The translations under genes were made by a program, and so were the position numbers. Of a stretch of 64,000 bases of DNA, positions 16,730 to 25,578 are shown in pieces. Source of the stretch: Sphingobium subterraneum. Its GTDB lineage: Bacteria > Pseudomonadota > Alphaproteobacteria > Sphingomonadales > Sphingomonadaceae. How positions within the stretch are numbered: the stretch's first letter is position 1; the number at the start of each line of letters is the position of its first letter. The stretch spans positions 186,001 to 250,000 of the forward strand of contig NZ_JACIJP010000001.1 in NCBI RefSeq assembly GCF_014199435.1. Direction: 5' to 3'. The notes under the pieces are model-generated. The model made no database searches. It was not told the DNA's origin and worked only from the letters and a program-made list of their open reading frames with translations.

Positions 16730-17586
16730 GTTTGGAAACCAACCGCCCGAGAGCAGGCAGTACAGGAGTCGTTGGCGTGTCAGACAATAACGTTGCGTCC
16801 TCGTCGGTTTCGGCGCGCCCCGTCCGGATCCCCGGTGCGGAAGAATTGCCGGAATTCGTGCCTGACGCGACCCATCTGAAAGACACGCGGATCGTGGGCT
16901 TCAAGGCGCGGCATATTGCTGCCCGCCCGTTCAGCCTGCTACGCACGCAGGTGGAAAAAAAGCTTCAGGCCAATGGCTGGAAGCTTATCGGCATCACGTC
17001 GTCTTCGCCGGGGGCGGGCAAGTCCTTTCTTTCCGCCAATCTGGCCGCCACCCTGTCGCGCGTTCCGGGGCGGGAGACCTATCTTTTCGATCTTGACATT
17101 CGTCGCGCGTCGCAGGCGCATTATTTCGGTCTGTCCGGCAAGGCGGGCATTGCGGATTTCCTGAACGGTGATGTCACGGATCTGCGGGAAGTCGGTCAGC
17201 AAGTCAGCGGTACAAACCTCAGCATCTTTCCCACCTATCCGACGGACCTGGAATCGATGCAGCTTCTGGCGGGGGAAGAGTTTGCGGCCCTTGTGAAGGC
17301 GATGCGTGCGCTCCCCTCAAATGCCACCATTATCTGCGATCTTCCGCCGGTCTTCGCCAATGATGATGCGATGATCATCTCGCAGAGCCTCGACGCGTTC
17401 ATGCTGGTGGTCGAACAGGGCGTTACCAACCGCAAGCAGGTGAAGGACAGCCTGCGCCTACTTCAGCCCACGCCGTGCCTCGGGACGATATTGAACCGTT
17501 ACGAGGGCGGGTTCAGTGATCCTTATGGCTATGGCGGCCGATATGGCGGGCAATATGCGGACTATTACGTGGGCAAGAACGACTAA
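16726..17586 (+). CDS. BY-kinase (CpsD/Wze type) partner of the chain-length protein
   Basis: The 286-residue cytoplasmic protein has a Walker A motif at about residues 94-100 (SPGAGKS), an A' motif in YLFDLDIRRAS and a Walker B-like ICDLPPVF. Its tail holds a tyrosine cluster with seven Tyr among the last 25 residues, the autophosphorylation site of bacterial tyrosine kinases. It acts with the Wzz-like protein encoded just upstream. Phosphorylation cycling of the tail controls chain length in related systems. The split two-protein form resembles Gram-positive CpsC/CpsD more than the fused Wzc of enterobacteria. Confidence 0.88.
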   Translation: MSLETNRPRAGSTGVVGVSDNNVASSSVSARPVRIPGAEELPEFVPDATHLKDTRIVGFKARHIAARPFSLLRTQVEKKLQANGWKLIGITSSSPGAGKSFLSANLAATLSRVPGRETYLFDLDIRRASQAHYFGLSGKAGIADFLNGDVTDLREVGQQVSGTNLSIFPTYPTDLESMQLLAGEEFAALVKAMRALPSNATIICDLPPVFANDDAMIISQSLDAFMLVVEQGVTNRKQVKDSLRLLQPTPCLGTILNRYEGGFSDPYGYGGRYGGQYADYYVGKND

Positions 17587-17622
17587 GCGAGCGTATCGGT
17601 CGTCGTTCCAAGTTCGCGATAA

Positions 17623-18255
17623 TTAGCGGTCTGCGGGGCGTTGGGCCTTGGCGATAAGTGCGCCGTCAATCTCCTTCGCACGCCGATAAGCGGCTCGTTC
17701 CCGCAGCGGAGCGATATAGCGTTCGAAGACGGGGCGCTGGGGAATGGTACCGAACTGCATCCCCCAGTCGATATGGGACCCAAGGTAAACGTCGGCAGCG
17801 GAAAACGTGTCGTTAGCGACAAAGCTTTTGCCCGCTACCGCCGTCTCCAGCGCGTCGATGGTCGTTTCATACGATCCATACCCCACCGTGCGGCTTTGGT
17901 CCGGTGACGGATTCCATTGCATCGCGTGGTTGGTGACGGCGTTCTCCACAGGCCCCGCAGCGAAAAAGAGCCAGCGATAATAGTCGGCGCGATCGGATGT
18001 TGGCGGGGCGAGTCCGGCTTCGGGAAATGCATCGGCGAGATAGGCGCAGATCGCAGCGCACTCGGTCACCACTCTCCCGTCGTGAACAATAGCGGGCACT
18101 TTACCCATGGGATTTATTGCCAGATATTCGGCCGACTTCATACCGGATGGGTAATCGAGCAGGCGCTGTTCATAAGAGACGCCCACTTCTTCGAGCATCC
18201 ACCGGACAATCTGCCCGCGCGACATGGGATTGGTGTAAAAAATCAGTGCGTCCAT
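17623..18255 (-). CDS. Glutathione S-transferase family protein
   Basis: This is a 210-residue GST. The thioredoxin-like N-domain has LIFYTNPMSRGQIVRWMLEE, with Ser12 as candidate catalytic residue, and the cis-Pro segment GKVPAIVHDG followed by TECAAICAYLAD. The helical C-domain contains the FSAADVYLGSHIDW N-capping region. It likely conjugates or reduces electrophiles with glutathione. It stands alone, converging on the end of the exopolysaccharide export operon. Physiological substrate unknown. Confidence 0.9.
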   Translation of the reverse strand: MDALIFYTNPMSRGQIVRWMLEEVGVSYEQRLLDYPSGMKSAEYLAINPMGKVPAIVHDGRVVTECAAICAYLADAFPEAGLAPPTSDRADYYRWLFFAAGPVENAVTNHAMQWNPSPDQSRTVGYGSYETTIDALETAVAGKSFVANDTFSAADVYLGSHIDWGMQFGTIPQRPVFERYIAPLRERAAYRRAKEIDGALIAKAQRPADR

Positions 18256-18317
18256 GGCTTATACTCCGCGGGTCGATACGCGGAGCATAGCGCAACATGG
18301 GTGGGCGTCCAAAGGCG

Positions 18318-18971
18318 TTAGTGAAAAGCGCCCTGTGCGAGAAAATGCAGCGCCTGTTCCCTTGAGGCACGGTGGAAGGGCAGCATGCTGTGGGTGATCG
18401 GCAACACGATATGGTCGCTCTGTCCCTCCAGATGGGTCGCTGCGACGCTGACCTTGCCATCATGCGGTTTGGGCAGGTTGCGGGTGAACGGAGATTCGAA
18501 CAGCGCCTGGCTGCCCGCAATGACGCCAAGCGGATAGTCGACCGGCCCGAGATGGGTGAGAAGCCATTCTTCCCGGCGTGTTACGAGCACCGGCGCAGCG
18601 CGACCCAGCAACATGCGACCTGCGGGATGCGTGTTGAGCCAGTCGGCGATTTCACTGCCTGCGTTGGGCGTACCGAGCATCACCACGCTGCCGAGATTGG
18701 GCGGACGGTGCGTGGCGATCAGCGCGCGCGCAACAAGGCCGCCCATGCTGTGGCCGATGATGTCGAGACGTGGGGCGCTCTCCAGCCCCTGAACCGTCAT
18801 CCACTGCGCCAACCGGGCCGCTATCCGGGAGAGTGGCAGGCGGCGGCTGGGATAGAACGGCGCTTCGACACGATAACCGTTTGTGCGCAAATCCCGCGCC
18901 AGTGCGGCCCACGCGACGGGATGCGACATCCAGCCATGGAGCAACAGCGCAACCGGCTGACTAGCGGTCAT
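18318..18971 (-). CDS. Alpha/beta hydrolase, lipase-like
   Basis: The 217-residue protein begins with LLLHGWMSHPVAW (oxyanion-hole HG motif), has the nucleophile elbow GHSMGG, and VMLGTPNAGS as in triacylglycerol lipase/PGAP1-type esterases. A late His in DHIVLPITHS could complete the triad. No signal peptide is seen, so it is probably cytoplasmic. ATG 18971 overlaps the end of the metallo-beta-lactamase gene by 11 bases, so it is the third gene of the clpA operon. Substrate unknown. Confidence 0.85.
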   Translation of the reverse strand: MTASQPVALLLHGWMSHPVAWAALARDLRTNGYRVEAPFYPSRRLPLSRIAARLAQWMTVQGLESAPRLDIIGHSMGGLVARALIATHRPPNLGSVVMLGTPNAGSEIADWLNTHPAGRMLLGRAAPVLVTRREEWLLTHLGPVDYPLGVIAGSQALFESPFTRNLPKPHDGKVSVAATHLEGQSDHIVLPITHSMLPFHRASREQALHFLAQGAFH

Positions 18972-19794
18972 ACCGTGTTGCCGTAGCGCGTGCCGCCAAC
19001 GTCTGGCTGTGCGCCAGGGGATCGCCCGCGACCGTCCCATGCCCCGGCACCGTCATGCGGCGATCGGGATAGCGCGCTCTGAGTGCCGCAAGCGACGAGC
19101 CGTAGGCGGCAGGATCGCCGTCCTCCATGTTGCCGAGATCATCGGCCGTAATAGACTTCAGGAGGCACCCGCCGAAGAGTGTCCGGGTGGGCGCGTGCCA
19201 AACGCTGATATTGTCGCGCGTATGTCCTGCACCGGGGAGGAACAGTTCGACCGGCCCGATCTGCGCCACGCCCGTCGCGAGCGCGGCGATCGGATCCGGT
19301 TCGGATGTGCCATAGGCGCGGGCGAGCGCGACCGTGAGCGGCCCGGCGAGGGCGGGAATGCCGGCTCGTCGGAGTGCGGGAACGCCGCCCACGCGGTCAG
19401 TATGGAAATGGGTGGCGATACCGCGCGCTATGGTCCCGCCGATCGTGGTGCGCGCATAGGCAATGATCGCTTCGCCGCTGTCACGGTCCCAGCCCGGATC
19501 GATCAGCGTCAGCCCATCCGCGCCGCGCACGATCAAGCCGTTGGCAGGATACCACATCCGGCCGTCCAGCCATCCGGTAAAGCTGGTGATCCACACGTCC
19601 TTCGCCGCCGGTGCGACCCAGACATTATAGGCAATGCGCTCCATGCCGGGCAGCGCGAGTTCGAGCGCATCCGGCAGGCCGCGTTTCCCGTCCGCCGCCG
19701 CCGATCCCGCAGCGCGTGTCATGGGAGAGCAAAGAACGGTGGCGACGGTGGCGAGGCAACTGCCCGCCACCGCCCGCCGTGTGAGGAGGCTCAC
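18961..19794 (-). CDS. Subclass B1-type metallo-beta-lactamase with Tat-like signal
   Basis: The 277-residue precursor starts with LTRRAVAGS and a hydrophobic stretch, a probable twin-arginine signal. All subclass B1 zinc ligands are present in order: His129, His131 and Asp133 in THFHTDR, His191 in GAGHTRDN, Cys210 in FGGCLLKS and His252 in VPGHG. The substrate-binding Lys213 and the Asn of LGNMEDGD are also present, and the N-terminal VWITSFTGW / GLTLIDPGWD strands match the family. It should be a periplasmic zinc hydrolase able to open beta-lactams, though activity is not shown by sequence. Its start overlaps the clpA stop (ATGA), so it depends on clpA transcription. No mobile element flanks it. 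Confidence 0.9.
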   Translation of the reverse strand: MSLLTRRAVAGSCLATVATVLCSPMTRAAGSAAADGKRGLPDALELALPGMERIAYNVWVAPAAKDVWITSFTGWLDGRMWYPANGLIVRGADGLTLIDPGWDRDSGEAIIAYARTTIGGTIARGIATHFHTDRVGGVPALRRAGIPALAGPLTVALARAYGTSEPDPIAALATGVAQIGPVELFLPGAGHTRDNISVWHAPTRTLFGGCLLKSITADDLGNMEDGDPAAYGSSLAALRARYPDRRMTVPGHGTVAGDPLAHSQTLAARATATRYDR

Positions 19795-22160
19795 CCGCGC
19801 TTTGATCCTTCAGGCGACGCCTTTCTGGACCGCGGCGCCTTGGGCGCAGGCCTTGCCGGGTCTTTAACCGGAGCCTTCGCACCCTTCTTCGCCTTCGGCG
19901 CAGCAGGCGTGATCTCGAACGCCAGGGCATCGTCCTTCAGCCGGATCGCGACCTCGCCGCCGTGGACGAGTTTGCCGAACAGCAGTTCCTCGGCCAGCGG
20001 CTGCTTGATCTTCTCCTGCATCAGGCGACCCATCGGGCGCGCACCGTAGAGCTTGTCATAGCCCCGCTCGGTCAACCAGGCGCGGCTGGCATCGTCGAGC
20101 GTGATGTGGACGTCGCGGTCGGCCAGTTGCAGTTCCAGCTGGAGGACGAACTTGTCGACCACGCGTGCGACCACTTCGGGCGGCAGATAGCCGAACGGCA
20201 CGATTGCATCGAGACGGTTGCGGAATTCCGGCGTGAAAAGCTTTTTCACCGCCTCGTCGCCCGCATCCTCCTTGCTGATGACATTGCCGAAGCCGATGCC
20301 CTCGCGCGCCATGTCGGATGCACCCGCGTTGGTCGTCATGATCAGGATGACGTTGCGGAAATCCACCGTCTTGCCGTGGTGATCGGTCAGCCGGCCGTTG
20401 TCCATTACCTGCAACAGGATGTTGAACAGGTCCGGATGGGCTTTCTCCACCTCATCGAGCAGCAGCACGCAATGCGGGTTCTGGTCGATCGCATCGGTCA
20501 GTAGGCCGCCCTGGTCATAGCCAACATAGCCCGGAGGCGCACCGATCAGGCGGCTGACCGAATGGCGCTCCATATATTCGGACATGTCGAACCGCTGTAG
20601 CGGAATGCCGAGCAGATGGGCGAGCTGGCGCGCAACCTCCGTCTTGCCGACGCCCGTGGGGCCGGAAAACAGATAGTTGCCGATCGGCTTGTCGGGATCA
20701 CGTAGGCCCGCACGCGATAGCTTGATCGCACTGGACAAGACCTCGATTGCCTTTTCCTGCCCGAACACCACCCGCTTCAGGTCCGCCTCGATCGTGCTGA
20801 GCACGGTCTTGTCGTCTGACGAAACGGTCTTGGGAGGGATGCGCGCCATCGTAGCGATGACCTGTTCGATCTCCTTGGGCGTGATCGTCTTCTTGCGCTT
20901 GTTCGGCGGCACGAGCATCTGCATCGCGCCCACCTCGTCGATCACATCGAGTGCCTTGTCGGGCAGCTTGCGGTCATTGATGTAACGCGCCGACAGCTCC
21001 ACCGCCGCCTTGATCGCGTCCGGCGTGTACTTGACGTGATGATGCCCTTCGAAGGCGGAGCGCAGGCCGGTCAGGATCTTGACGGTATCCTCGACCGACG
21101 GCTCGTTGACGTCGATCTTCTGGAACCGGCGCAGCAAGGCGCGATCCTTCTCGAAATGGTTGCGGAACTCCTTGTAGGTGGTCGAACCGATGCAGCGGAT
21201 CGTACCACCCGACAGAGCGGGCTTCAGCAGGTTCGACGCATCCATCGCGCCGCCGCTGGTCGCGCCCGCGCCAATAACCGTGTGAATCTCGTCGATGAAC
21301 AGCACGGCGTCGGGCATCTTTTCCAGCTCGTTGACGACCGCCTTCAGCCGCTCCTCGAAATCGCCGCGATAGCGGGTTCCCGCGAGCAGAGCGCCCATGT
21401 CGAGCGAATAGATGACGGCGTTCTTCAGCACCTCGGGGACCTGCCCCTCGACGATCTTGCGCGCGAGCCCTTCCGCGATAGCGGTCTTGCCCACGCCCGG
21501 ATCACCAACATAGAGCGGGTTGTTCTTCGAACGGCGGCACAGGATCTGGATCGTGCGATCGACTTCGGAGGAACGGCCGATCAGCGGATCGACCTTGCCC
21601 TCTTTCGCCTTCTCGTTGAGGTTCACCGTGAACTGATCGAGCGCGCTGTCCTTCTTGTTCTTGTCGGCGGGCTTCTTTTCTTCCTCGGCCGCCTTTTCCG
21701 GACGTGCTTCGGGCTGAGGCGTGCCCTTGCCGACGCCGTGCGAGAGATAGCTCACCGCATCGAGGCGGCTCATGTCCTGCTGCTGCAGGAAGTAGACGGC
21801 GTAGCTTTCCCGCTCGGAGAAGAGAGCCACCAGCACGTTTGCGCCGGTCACTTCATCCTTGCCCGAGGACTGTACGTGCAGGATCGCGCGTTGGACGACG
21901 CGCTGGAAACCGCTGGTGGGGGAGGGGTCGGTGTCGCCCTCGACCTTCAGGCTGTCGAGTTCGGTGTCGAGATAATGCGTCACCGCATCCCCCAGTTCAC
22001 CCATATCGACGCCGCAGGCTTGCATCACCTTGGATGCATGCTCGTCATCGATCAGCGCGAGTAGCAGATGTTCGAGCGTCGCATATTCATGGTGCCGCTC
22101 CGATGCGTGGGTCAACGCATTGTGCAGCGTGGTTTCCAGGGCAGAGGCAAACGACGGCAT
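19791..22160 (-). CDS. clpA: ATP-dependent Clp protease ATP-binding subunit ClpA
   Basis: The 789-residue AAA+ unfoldase feeds substrates to ClpP. It shows an N-domain with two Clp repeats (1-145), a charged linker (about 150-172), D1 with Walker A GDPGVGKT at 219-226 and LFIDEIHTVIGAG, and D2 with GPTGVGKT, LLLDEVEKAHPD and an IGF loop (GIGFGNV) for ClpP docking. The C-terminus carries an extra tail of about 40 residues rich in Lys, Pro and Ala that standard ClpA lacks. The adaptor gene clpS is not next to it. It leads a three-gene operon with the metallo-beta-lactamase and a hydrolase. Confidence 0.97.
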   Translation of the reverse strand: MPSFASALETTLHNALTHASERHHEYATLEHLLLALIDDEHASKVMQACGVDMGELGDAVTHYLDTELDSLKVEGDTDPSPTSGFQRVVQRAILHVQSSGKDEVTGANVLVALFSERESYAVYFLQQQDMSRLDAVSYLSHGVGKGTPQPEARPEKAAEEEKKPADKNKKDSALDQFTVNLNEKAKEGKVDPLIGRSSEVDRTIQILCRRSKNNPLYVGDPGVGKTAIAEGLARKIVEGQVPEVLKNAVIYSLDMGALLAGTRYRGDFEERLKAVVNELEKMPDAVLFIDEIHTVIGAGATSGGAMDASNLLKPALSGGTIRCIGSTTYKEFRNHFEKDRALLRRFQKIDVNEPSVEDTVKILTGLRSAFEGHHHVKYTPDAIKAAVELSARYINDRKLPDKALDVIDEVGAMQMLVPPNKRKKTITPKEIEQVIATMARIPPKTVSSDDKTVLSTIEADLKRVVFGQEKAIEVLSSAIKLSRAGLRDPDKPIGNYLFSGPTGVGKTEVARQLAHLLGIPLQRFDMSEYMERHSVSRLIGAPPGYVGYDQGGLLTDAIDQNPHCVLLLDEVEKAHPDLFNILLQVMDNGRLTDHHGKTVDFRNVILIMTTNAGASDMAREGIGFGNVISKEDAGDEAVKKLFTPEFRNRLDAIVPFGYLPPEVVARVVDKFVLQLELQLADRDVHITLDDASRAWLTERGYDKLYGARPMGRLMQEKIKQPLAEELLFGKLVHGGEVAIRLKDDALAFEITPAAPKAKKGAKAPVKDPARPAPKAPRSRKASPEGSKRG

Positions 22161-22337
22161 TACGGTTCTCCTGACATCCTGAGCAGATGTCCTTGCTTCA
22201 AGACAACGGCTTTCACCCCATTGCCTTAACTATGTCGTCATCCCCGCAGGGAGGATCAAGGTCCACCCCGTGGAATGCCGTCAAACTTTTGCACCGCCCT
22301 TGCGTATCGATCGTCACGCAGAGAGGGCGGGCCGATT

Positions 22338-22535
22338 TCATTTTCGGAATAGCGCGTCCGCGCTTGCCTTATGGTTAACGGCCAAGTCCATTTTAGACCG
22401 GGTGCGGACGATTTCGCCTTCGAGCCGCGCGATGCGCTCGGTCAGTTCGGAAACGGACAACGGGTCGAGGTCCTGCTTCAAGAGCAGGGCCAGCGGATCA
22501 TCCGCCTTCCGCGGCGAATATTCTTCCATGTCCAT
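22338..22535 (-). CDS. DUF1192 family small protein
   Basis: This 65-residue protein begins MDMEEYSPRK and has the core SELTERIARLEGEIVRTR, a short amphipathic coiled-coil helix typical of the alphaproteobacterial DUF1192 family. Function is unknown; the family is small, cytoplasmic and widely conserved. I placed the start at ATG 22535, since the longer open frame upstream lies antisense to the quinone oxidoreductase promoter region and is not conserved-looking. A second ATG lies two codons further in. Confidence 0.75.
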   Translation of the reverse strand: MDMEEYSPRKADDPLALLLKQDLDPLSVSELTERIARLEGEIVRTRSKMDLAVNHKASADALFRK

Positions 22536-22670
22536 GGGGGAAATGTTGACCCGTTCGCCCGTTCTGTCAATAAGGCGTTCAAGGAATTTTCGGCCTTTTT
22601 CGTGCGCTCTATCGCATGGAGGCCCCGGGCAGAAACGGGTGGGACATTGGTGGAAGCTGTACCGCAGACG

Positions 22671-23651
22671 ATGACCGCTATTACCATAGCCGAGCCCGGT
22701 GGCCCGGAAGTATTGCGGCCCGTAACTGCGCCCGTGCCAGCTGCGGGTGTGGGAGAAGTGCTGATCCGCGTAGCGGCTGCGGGGGTGAACCGCCCCGATG
22801 TGCTGCAACGAATGGGACGCTATCCGGTGCCGCCGGGCGGATCACCCTATCCGGGGCTGGAGGTGGCGGGCACCGTTGTGGCCGTTGGTCCGGGTGTGAC
22901 GGAAGCAATGGTCGGGCAGCAGGTGTGTGCGCTGCTTGCTGGCGGCGGCTATGCCGAATATGCCGTGGCTCCGGCGGGCCAATGCCTGCCTGTTCCGGGT
23001 GGCTATGATCTGGTCGAGGCCGCCTGCCTCCCCGAAACGCTTTTCACGGTGTGGACCAACCTCTTCGAGCGTGCCTATGCGGTCGAGGGCGATACGGTGT
23101 TGGTTCATGGAGGGACGAGCGGAATTGGGACCATGGCTATCTCCCTGTGCCGCCTGTTCGATGTGACGATCATCGTTACCTGCGGATCGGACGACAAATG
23201 CGCGGCCGCCCAGAATTGGGGCGCTCACCACGCCATCAATTACCGCACGCAGGATTATGTGGCGGAAGTCGCGCGTATCACGGGCGGCAAGGGGTGTGAG
23301 GCCGTGCTCGACATGGTCGGCGGAGACTATCTGCCTCGCAATCTGCAATGTCTGGCGCCAGACGGACGGCATGTGTCGATCGCCATGCTTGGTGGAGCGA
23401 AGGCCCAGATCATCATTCCCGAGATCATGAGCAAGCGCCTGACCATCACCGGGTCAACCCTGCGGCCGCGCTCCGTGGCGTTCAAGAGCGTGGTGGCGGA
23501 CGAACTCGCGCGCAGCGTGTGGCCCTTTGTCGAATCGGGTCAGTTGCGCCCAGCGATGGACAGCCGCTTTCCGCTCACCCGCGCCGCCGACGCGCATGCA
23601 CGGATGGAAGAGGGCGGGCATGTGGGGAAGATCGTGCTGACTGTGGAATAG
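22671..23651 (+). CDS. NAD(P)H:quinone oxidoreductase, PIG3 type (medium-chain dehydrogenase)
   Basis: The 326-residue zinc-free medium-chain reductase has an N-domain with VAAAGVNRPDVLQRMG and YPGLEVAGTVVAVG, then the Rossmann domain with VLVHGGTSGIGTMAI, an A-x-x-G-A-x-H region (NWGAHHAINY) and the GGDYLPRNLQCL block typical of the TP53I3/PIG3 group. It likely reduces quinones using NADPH. ATG 22671 begins the conserved TAITIAEPGGPEVL segment; the upstream open frame is not part of the family. Confidence 0.9.
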   Translation: MTAITIAEPGGPEVLRPVTAPVPAAGVGEVLIRVAAAGVNRPDVLQRMGRYPVPPGGSPYPGLEVAGTVVAVGPGVTEAMVGQQVCALLAGGGYAEYAVAPAGQCLPVPGGYDLVEAACLPETLFTVWTNLFERAYAVEGDTVLVHGGTSGIGTMAISLCRLFDVTIIVTCGSDDKCAAAQNWGAHHAINYRTQDYVAEVARITGGKGCEAVLDMVGGDYLPRNLQCLAPDGRHVSIAMLGGAKAQIIIPEIMSKRLTITGSTLRPRSVAFKSVVADELARSVWPFVESGQLRPAMDSRFPLTRAADAHARMEEGGHVGKIVLTVE

Positions 23652-23729
23652 GCTCGGGCCATACAGGTTGGGTGGCGGCAGCTTCCTCTTGCTCTTGCAC
23701 GCACTTTGTCCTATCTTCCTCCCGGAAAC

Positions 23730-23756
23730 GGCCACCCGGATTGGGTGGCCCTTATT
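23730..23756 (+). terminator. Hairpin between the quinone oxidoreductase gene and trcR
   Basis: A perfect 8-bp stem (ggccaccc with gggtggcc, five-base loop) is followed by cttatt. It is likely the terminator of the oxidoreductase gene. Because it ends only about 25 bases before the trcR start, it could alternatively lie in the trcR leader. Confidence 0.6.
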
Positions 23757-23779
23757 GTATCCAGAACCGGAGCGTACCC

Positions 23780-24466
23780 TTGTCACAGCCGCTTATGCCC
23801 CATGCGACCGCCTGCTGGCTGATCGAAAACACCGGCCTCAGCTTCTCGCAGATTGCCGAGTTCTGCGGCCTGCACATTCTTGAGGTGCAGGCGATCGCCG
23901 ACGATACGGCAAGCATCAAGTACACGCCGCGCGATCCTGTTCGCGCGCATGAACTGACCGTCGAGGAAATCCATCGCGGCGAGGCGGATCCGGACTATGT
24001 GCTGAAGATTTCCAAGGGCAGCGAGCCGGTTCGCCGCACCAAGGGGCCGCGCTATACCCCGGTGAGCAAGCGTCAGGACAAGCCCGACGGCATCGCATGG
24101 ATCCTGCGGAACCACCCGGAAATCTCGGACGGTGCGATCGGCAAGCTGATTGGCACCACCCGCACGACCATCGCCGCGATCCGCGATCGCAGCCATTGGA
24201 ACATCGCCAACATCGTGCCCAAGGACCCGGTCACCCTGGGGCTTTGCTCGCAACGGGAACTGGACGCGATCGTCGCTAAGGCGGCGAAGAAGGCGGGCCT
24301 CGAGGCGCCGACCGACGTGCGCCTGGACGGCGCGCGCGCGGCCTTGATCGAGGAACTGCGCCGCGAGCGCGACGACGCTGCCCGCGTGGCGGACGAAGGC
24401 GAAGTGCCGGTGCCCGAATATCGCTCCGAAGCGGATCGCTTGTTCGACACGCCCGCCCGCGATTGA
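23780..24466 (+). CDS. trcR: Cell cycle transcriptional regulator TrcR (DUF1013)
   Basis: The 228-residue protein matches the DUF1013/TrcR family conserved across Alphaproteobacteria. It has an N-terminal helix-turn-helix-like LSFSQIAEFCGLHILEVQAIAD and a second, KLIGTTRTTIAAIRDRSHWN. A charged C-terminal helix follows (ALIEELRRERDDA). In Caulobacter, TrcR associates with RNA polymerase and influences cell-cycle gene expression. I chose TTG 23780 because the family starts S-x-P-L-M-P-x-A-T-A and GGAG lies upstream. ATG 23795 is the next option. Confidence 0.88.
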   Translation: MSQPLMPHATACWLIENTGLSFSQIAEFCGLHILEVQAIADDTASIKYTPRDPVRAHELTVEEIHRGEADPDYVLKISKGSEPVRRTKGPRYTPVSKRQDKPDGIAWILRNHPEISDGAIGKLIGTTRTTIAAIRDRSHWNIANIVPKDPVTLGLCSQRELDAIVAKAAKKAGLEAPTDVRLDGARAALIEELRRERDDAARVADEGEVPVPEYRSEADRLFDTPARD

Positions 24467-24485
24467 ACCAATCCCGGATGTGACG

Positions 24486-24516
24486 AACCCCGCGCGGCTT
24501 CGGCTACGCGGGGTTT
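24486..24516 (+). terminator. Terminator between convergent trcR and TSUP genes
   Basis: A 9-bp stem, aaccccgcg with cgcggggtt, is followed by ttctgttgt on the plus strand and preceded by ttcgtcaca on the minus. It sits between two convergent genes and may serve both, the plus strand better. Confidence 0.7.
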
Positions 24517-24546
24517 CTGTTGTCCGGAGTGTATCGCGTCTGCCGG

Positions 24547-25323
24547 TTAGCCAAGGACTCCGAGTGACTTTGCCACGCCATAGGCAGAGGTAAGCGTCAA
24601 TACCGTGCCGACGAGAAAGAGCAGCCGGTTACTAGGAATGCGCTTGGCGAGATAAGCGCCGAAGGGCGCGGCGATGACACCGCCGATCAGGAGGCCCGTG
24701 GTCGCGAGTGTGAACGCCTGCCAGCCCAGATTGACGAGAAATGTCGCGCTGATGCTGAGCGTCAGGAGAAACTCTGCGGTGTTGACCGTTCCAATAGTCA
24801 TGCGCGGGTTGCTGCCCTGGAGCAGCAAATTCGAGGTAACGACCGGTCCCCATCCGCCGCCGCCCGAAGCATCCAGAAATCCGCCGATCAGCCCGAGCGG
24901 GCCGACGATCTTGGGGTTTCCGGTTGGGTGGATGACATGGGTGCTGCGCCAAAGCAGCCAGAGGCCGATGGCCGCGAGATAGGTCTGGACCAGCGGCTTC
25001 ACCGCGCTGCTGTCAATGTTGGAGAGGAGATAGGCTCCGCTGACACCGCCGATGATGCCCGGAATGACGAGGCGGACGAAGAGTTTCCAGTCCAGATTGC
25101 GATGATAGATATGGCTTATTGCCGACACGGCGGTCGTGCATGTCTCCGCGGCATGCACGCCGGCGGAGGCTGCCTTTGGATGCACACCCATCGTGATGAG
25201 GAGCGTGCTGGAAATGACGCCATAGGCCATGCCCAAGGCTCCATCTACCATCTGCGCCGCGAATCCGATCAATATGAAAGGCGCAAGCGCGGGCAGAATA
25301 TGCATCAGTTCGATCATCGTCAT
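24547..25323 (-). CDS. TSUP family sulfite/anion exporter (TauE/SafE type)
   Basis: The 258-residue membrane protein has seven or eight hydrophobic segments in two related halves. The first half has LIGFAAQMVDGALGMAYG and the second LGLIGGFLDASGGGGWGP, the repeated glycine-rich loop motif of TSUP carriers. It probably exports sulfite, sulfonate-derived or other organic anions across the inner membrane. No sulfur-metabolism gene is adjacent (the cys operon is about 24 kb away), so the substrate is open. Confidence 0.88.
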   Translation of the reverse strand: MTMIELMHILPALAPFILIGFAAQMVDGALGMAYGVISSTLLITMGVHPKAASAGVHAAETCTTAVSAISHIYHRNLDWKLFVRLVIPGIIGGVSGAYLLSNIDSSAVKPLVQTYLAAIGLWLLWRSTHVIHPTGNPKIVGPLGLIGGFLDASGGGGWGPVVTSNLLLQGSNPRMTIGTVNTAEFLLTLSISATFLVNLGWQAFTLATTGLLIGGVIAAPFGAYLAKRIPSNRLLFLVGTVLTLTSAYGVAKSLGVLG

Positions 25324-25501
25324 GCCCCACTTGTCATGTTGCGGTCAGTCCCCGACAAGGCGTGTTCTGTCAAGGGACCGGTCCGACACAAGTTTTTGCG
25401 CTCACAATAGAGAAAGTTTCACCCGTCATCAGCCGACCTCCGGCCGCTCCGCGTACCCGGGATCGGCGACGCAGGCGGCTTACCGTAGCGGTGAAGATAA
25501 A

Positions 25502-25578
25502 TGGTCGGGGAGAGAGGATTCGAACCTCCGGCCCCTGCCTCCCGAAGACAGTGCTCTACCAGGCTGAGCTACTCCCCG
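25502..25578 (-). tRNA. tRNA-Pro (anticodon CGG)
   Basis: The minus strand folds as a 77-base cloverleaf. The acceptor CGGGGAG pairs with CTCCCCG, the anticodon stem CTGTC/GGCAG encloses the loop TTCGGGA with CGG in anticodon position, the T-arm carries GGTTCGAATCC, and CCA is encoded at the 3' end. It reads CCG codons, common in this high-GC genome. Confidence 0.96.
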
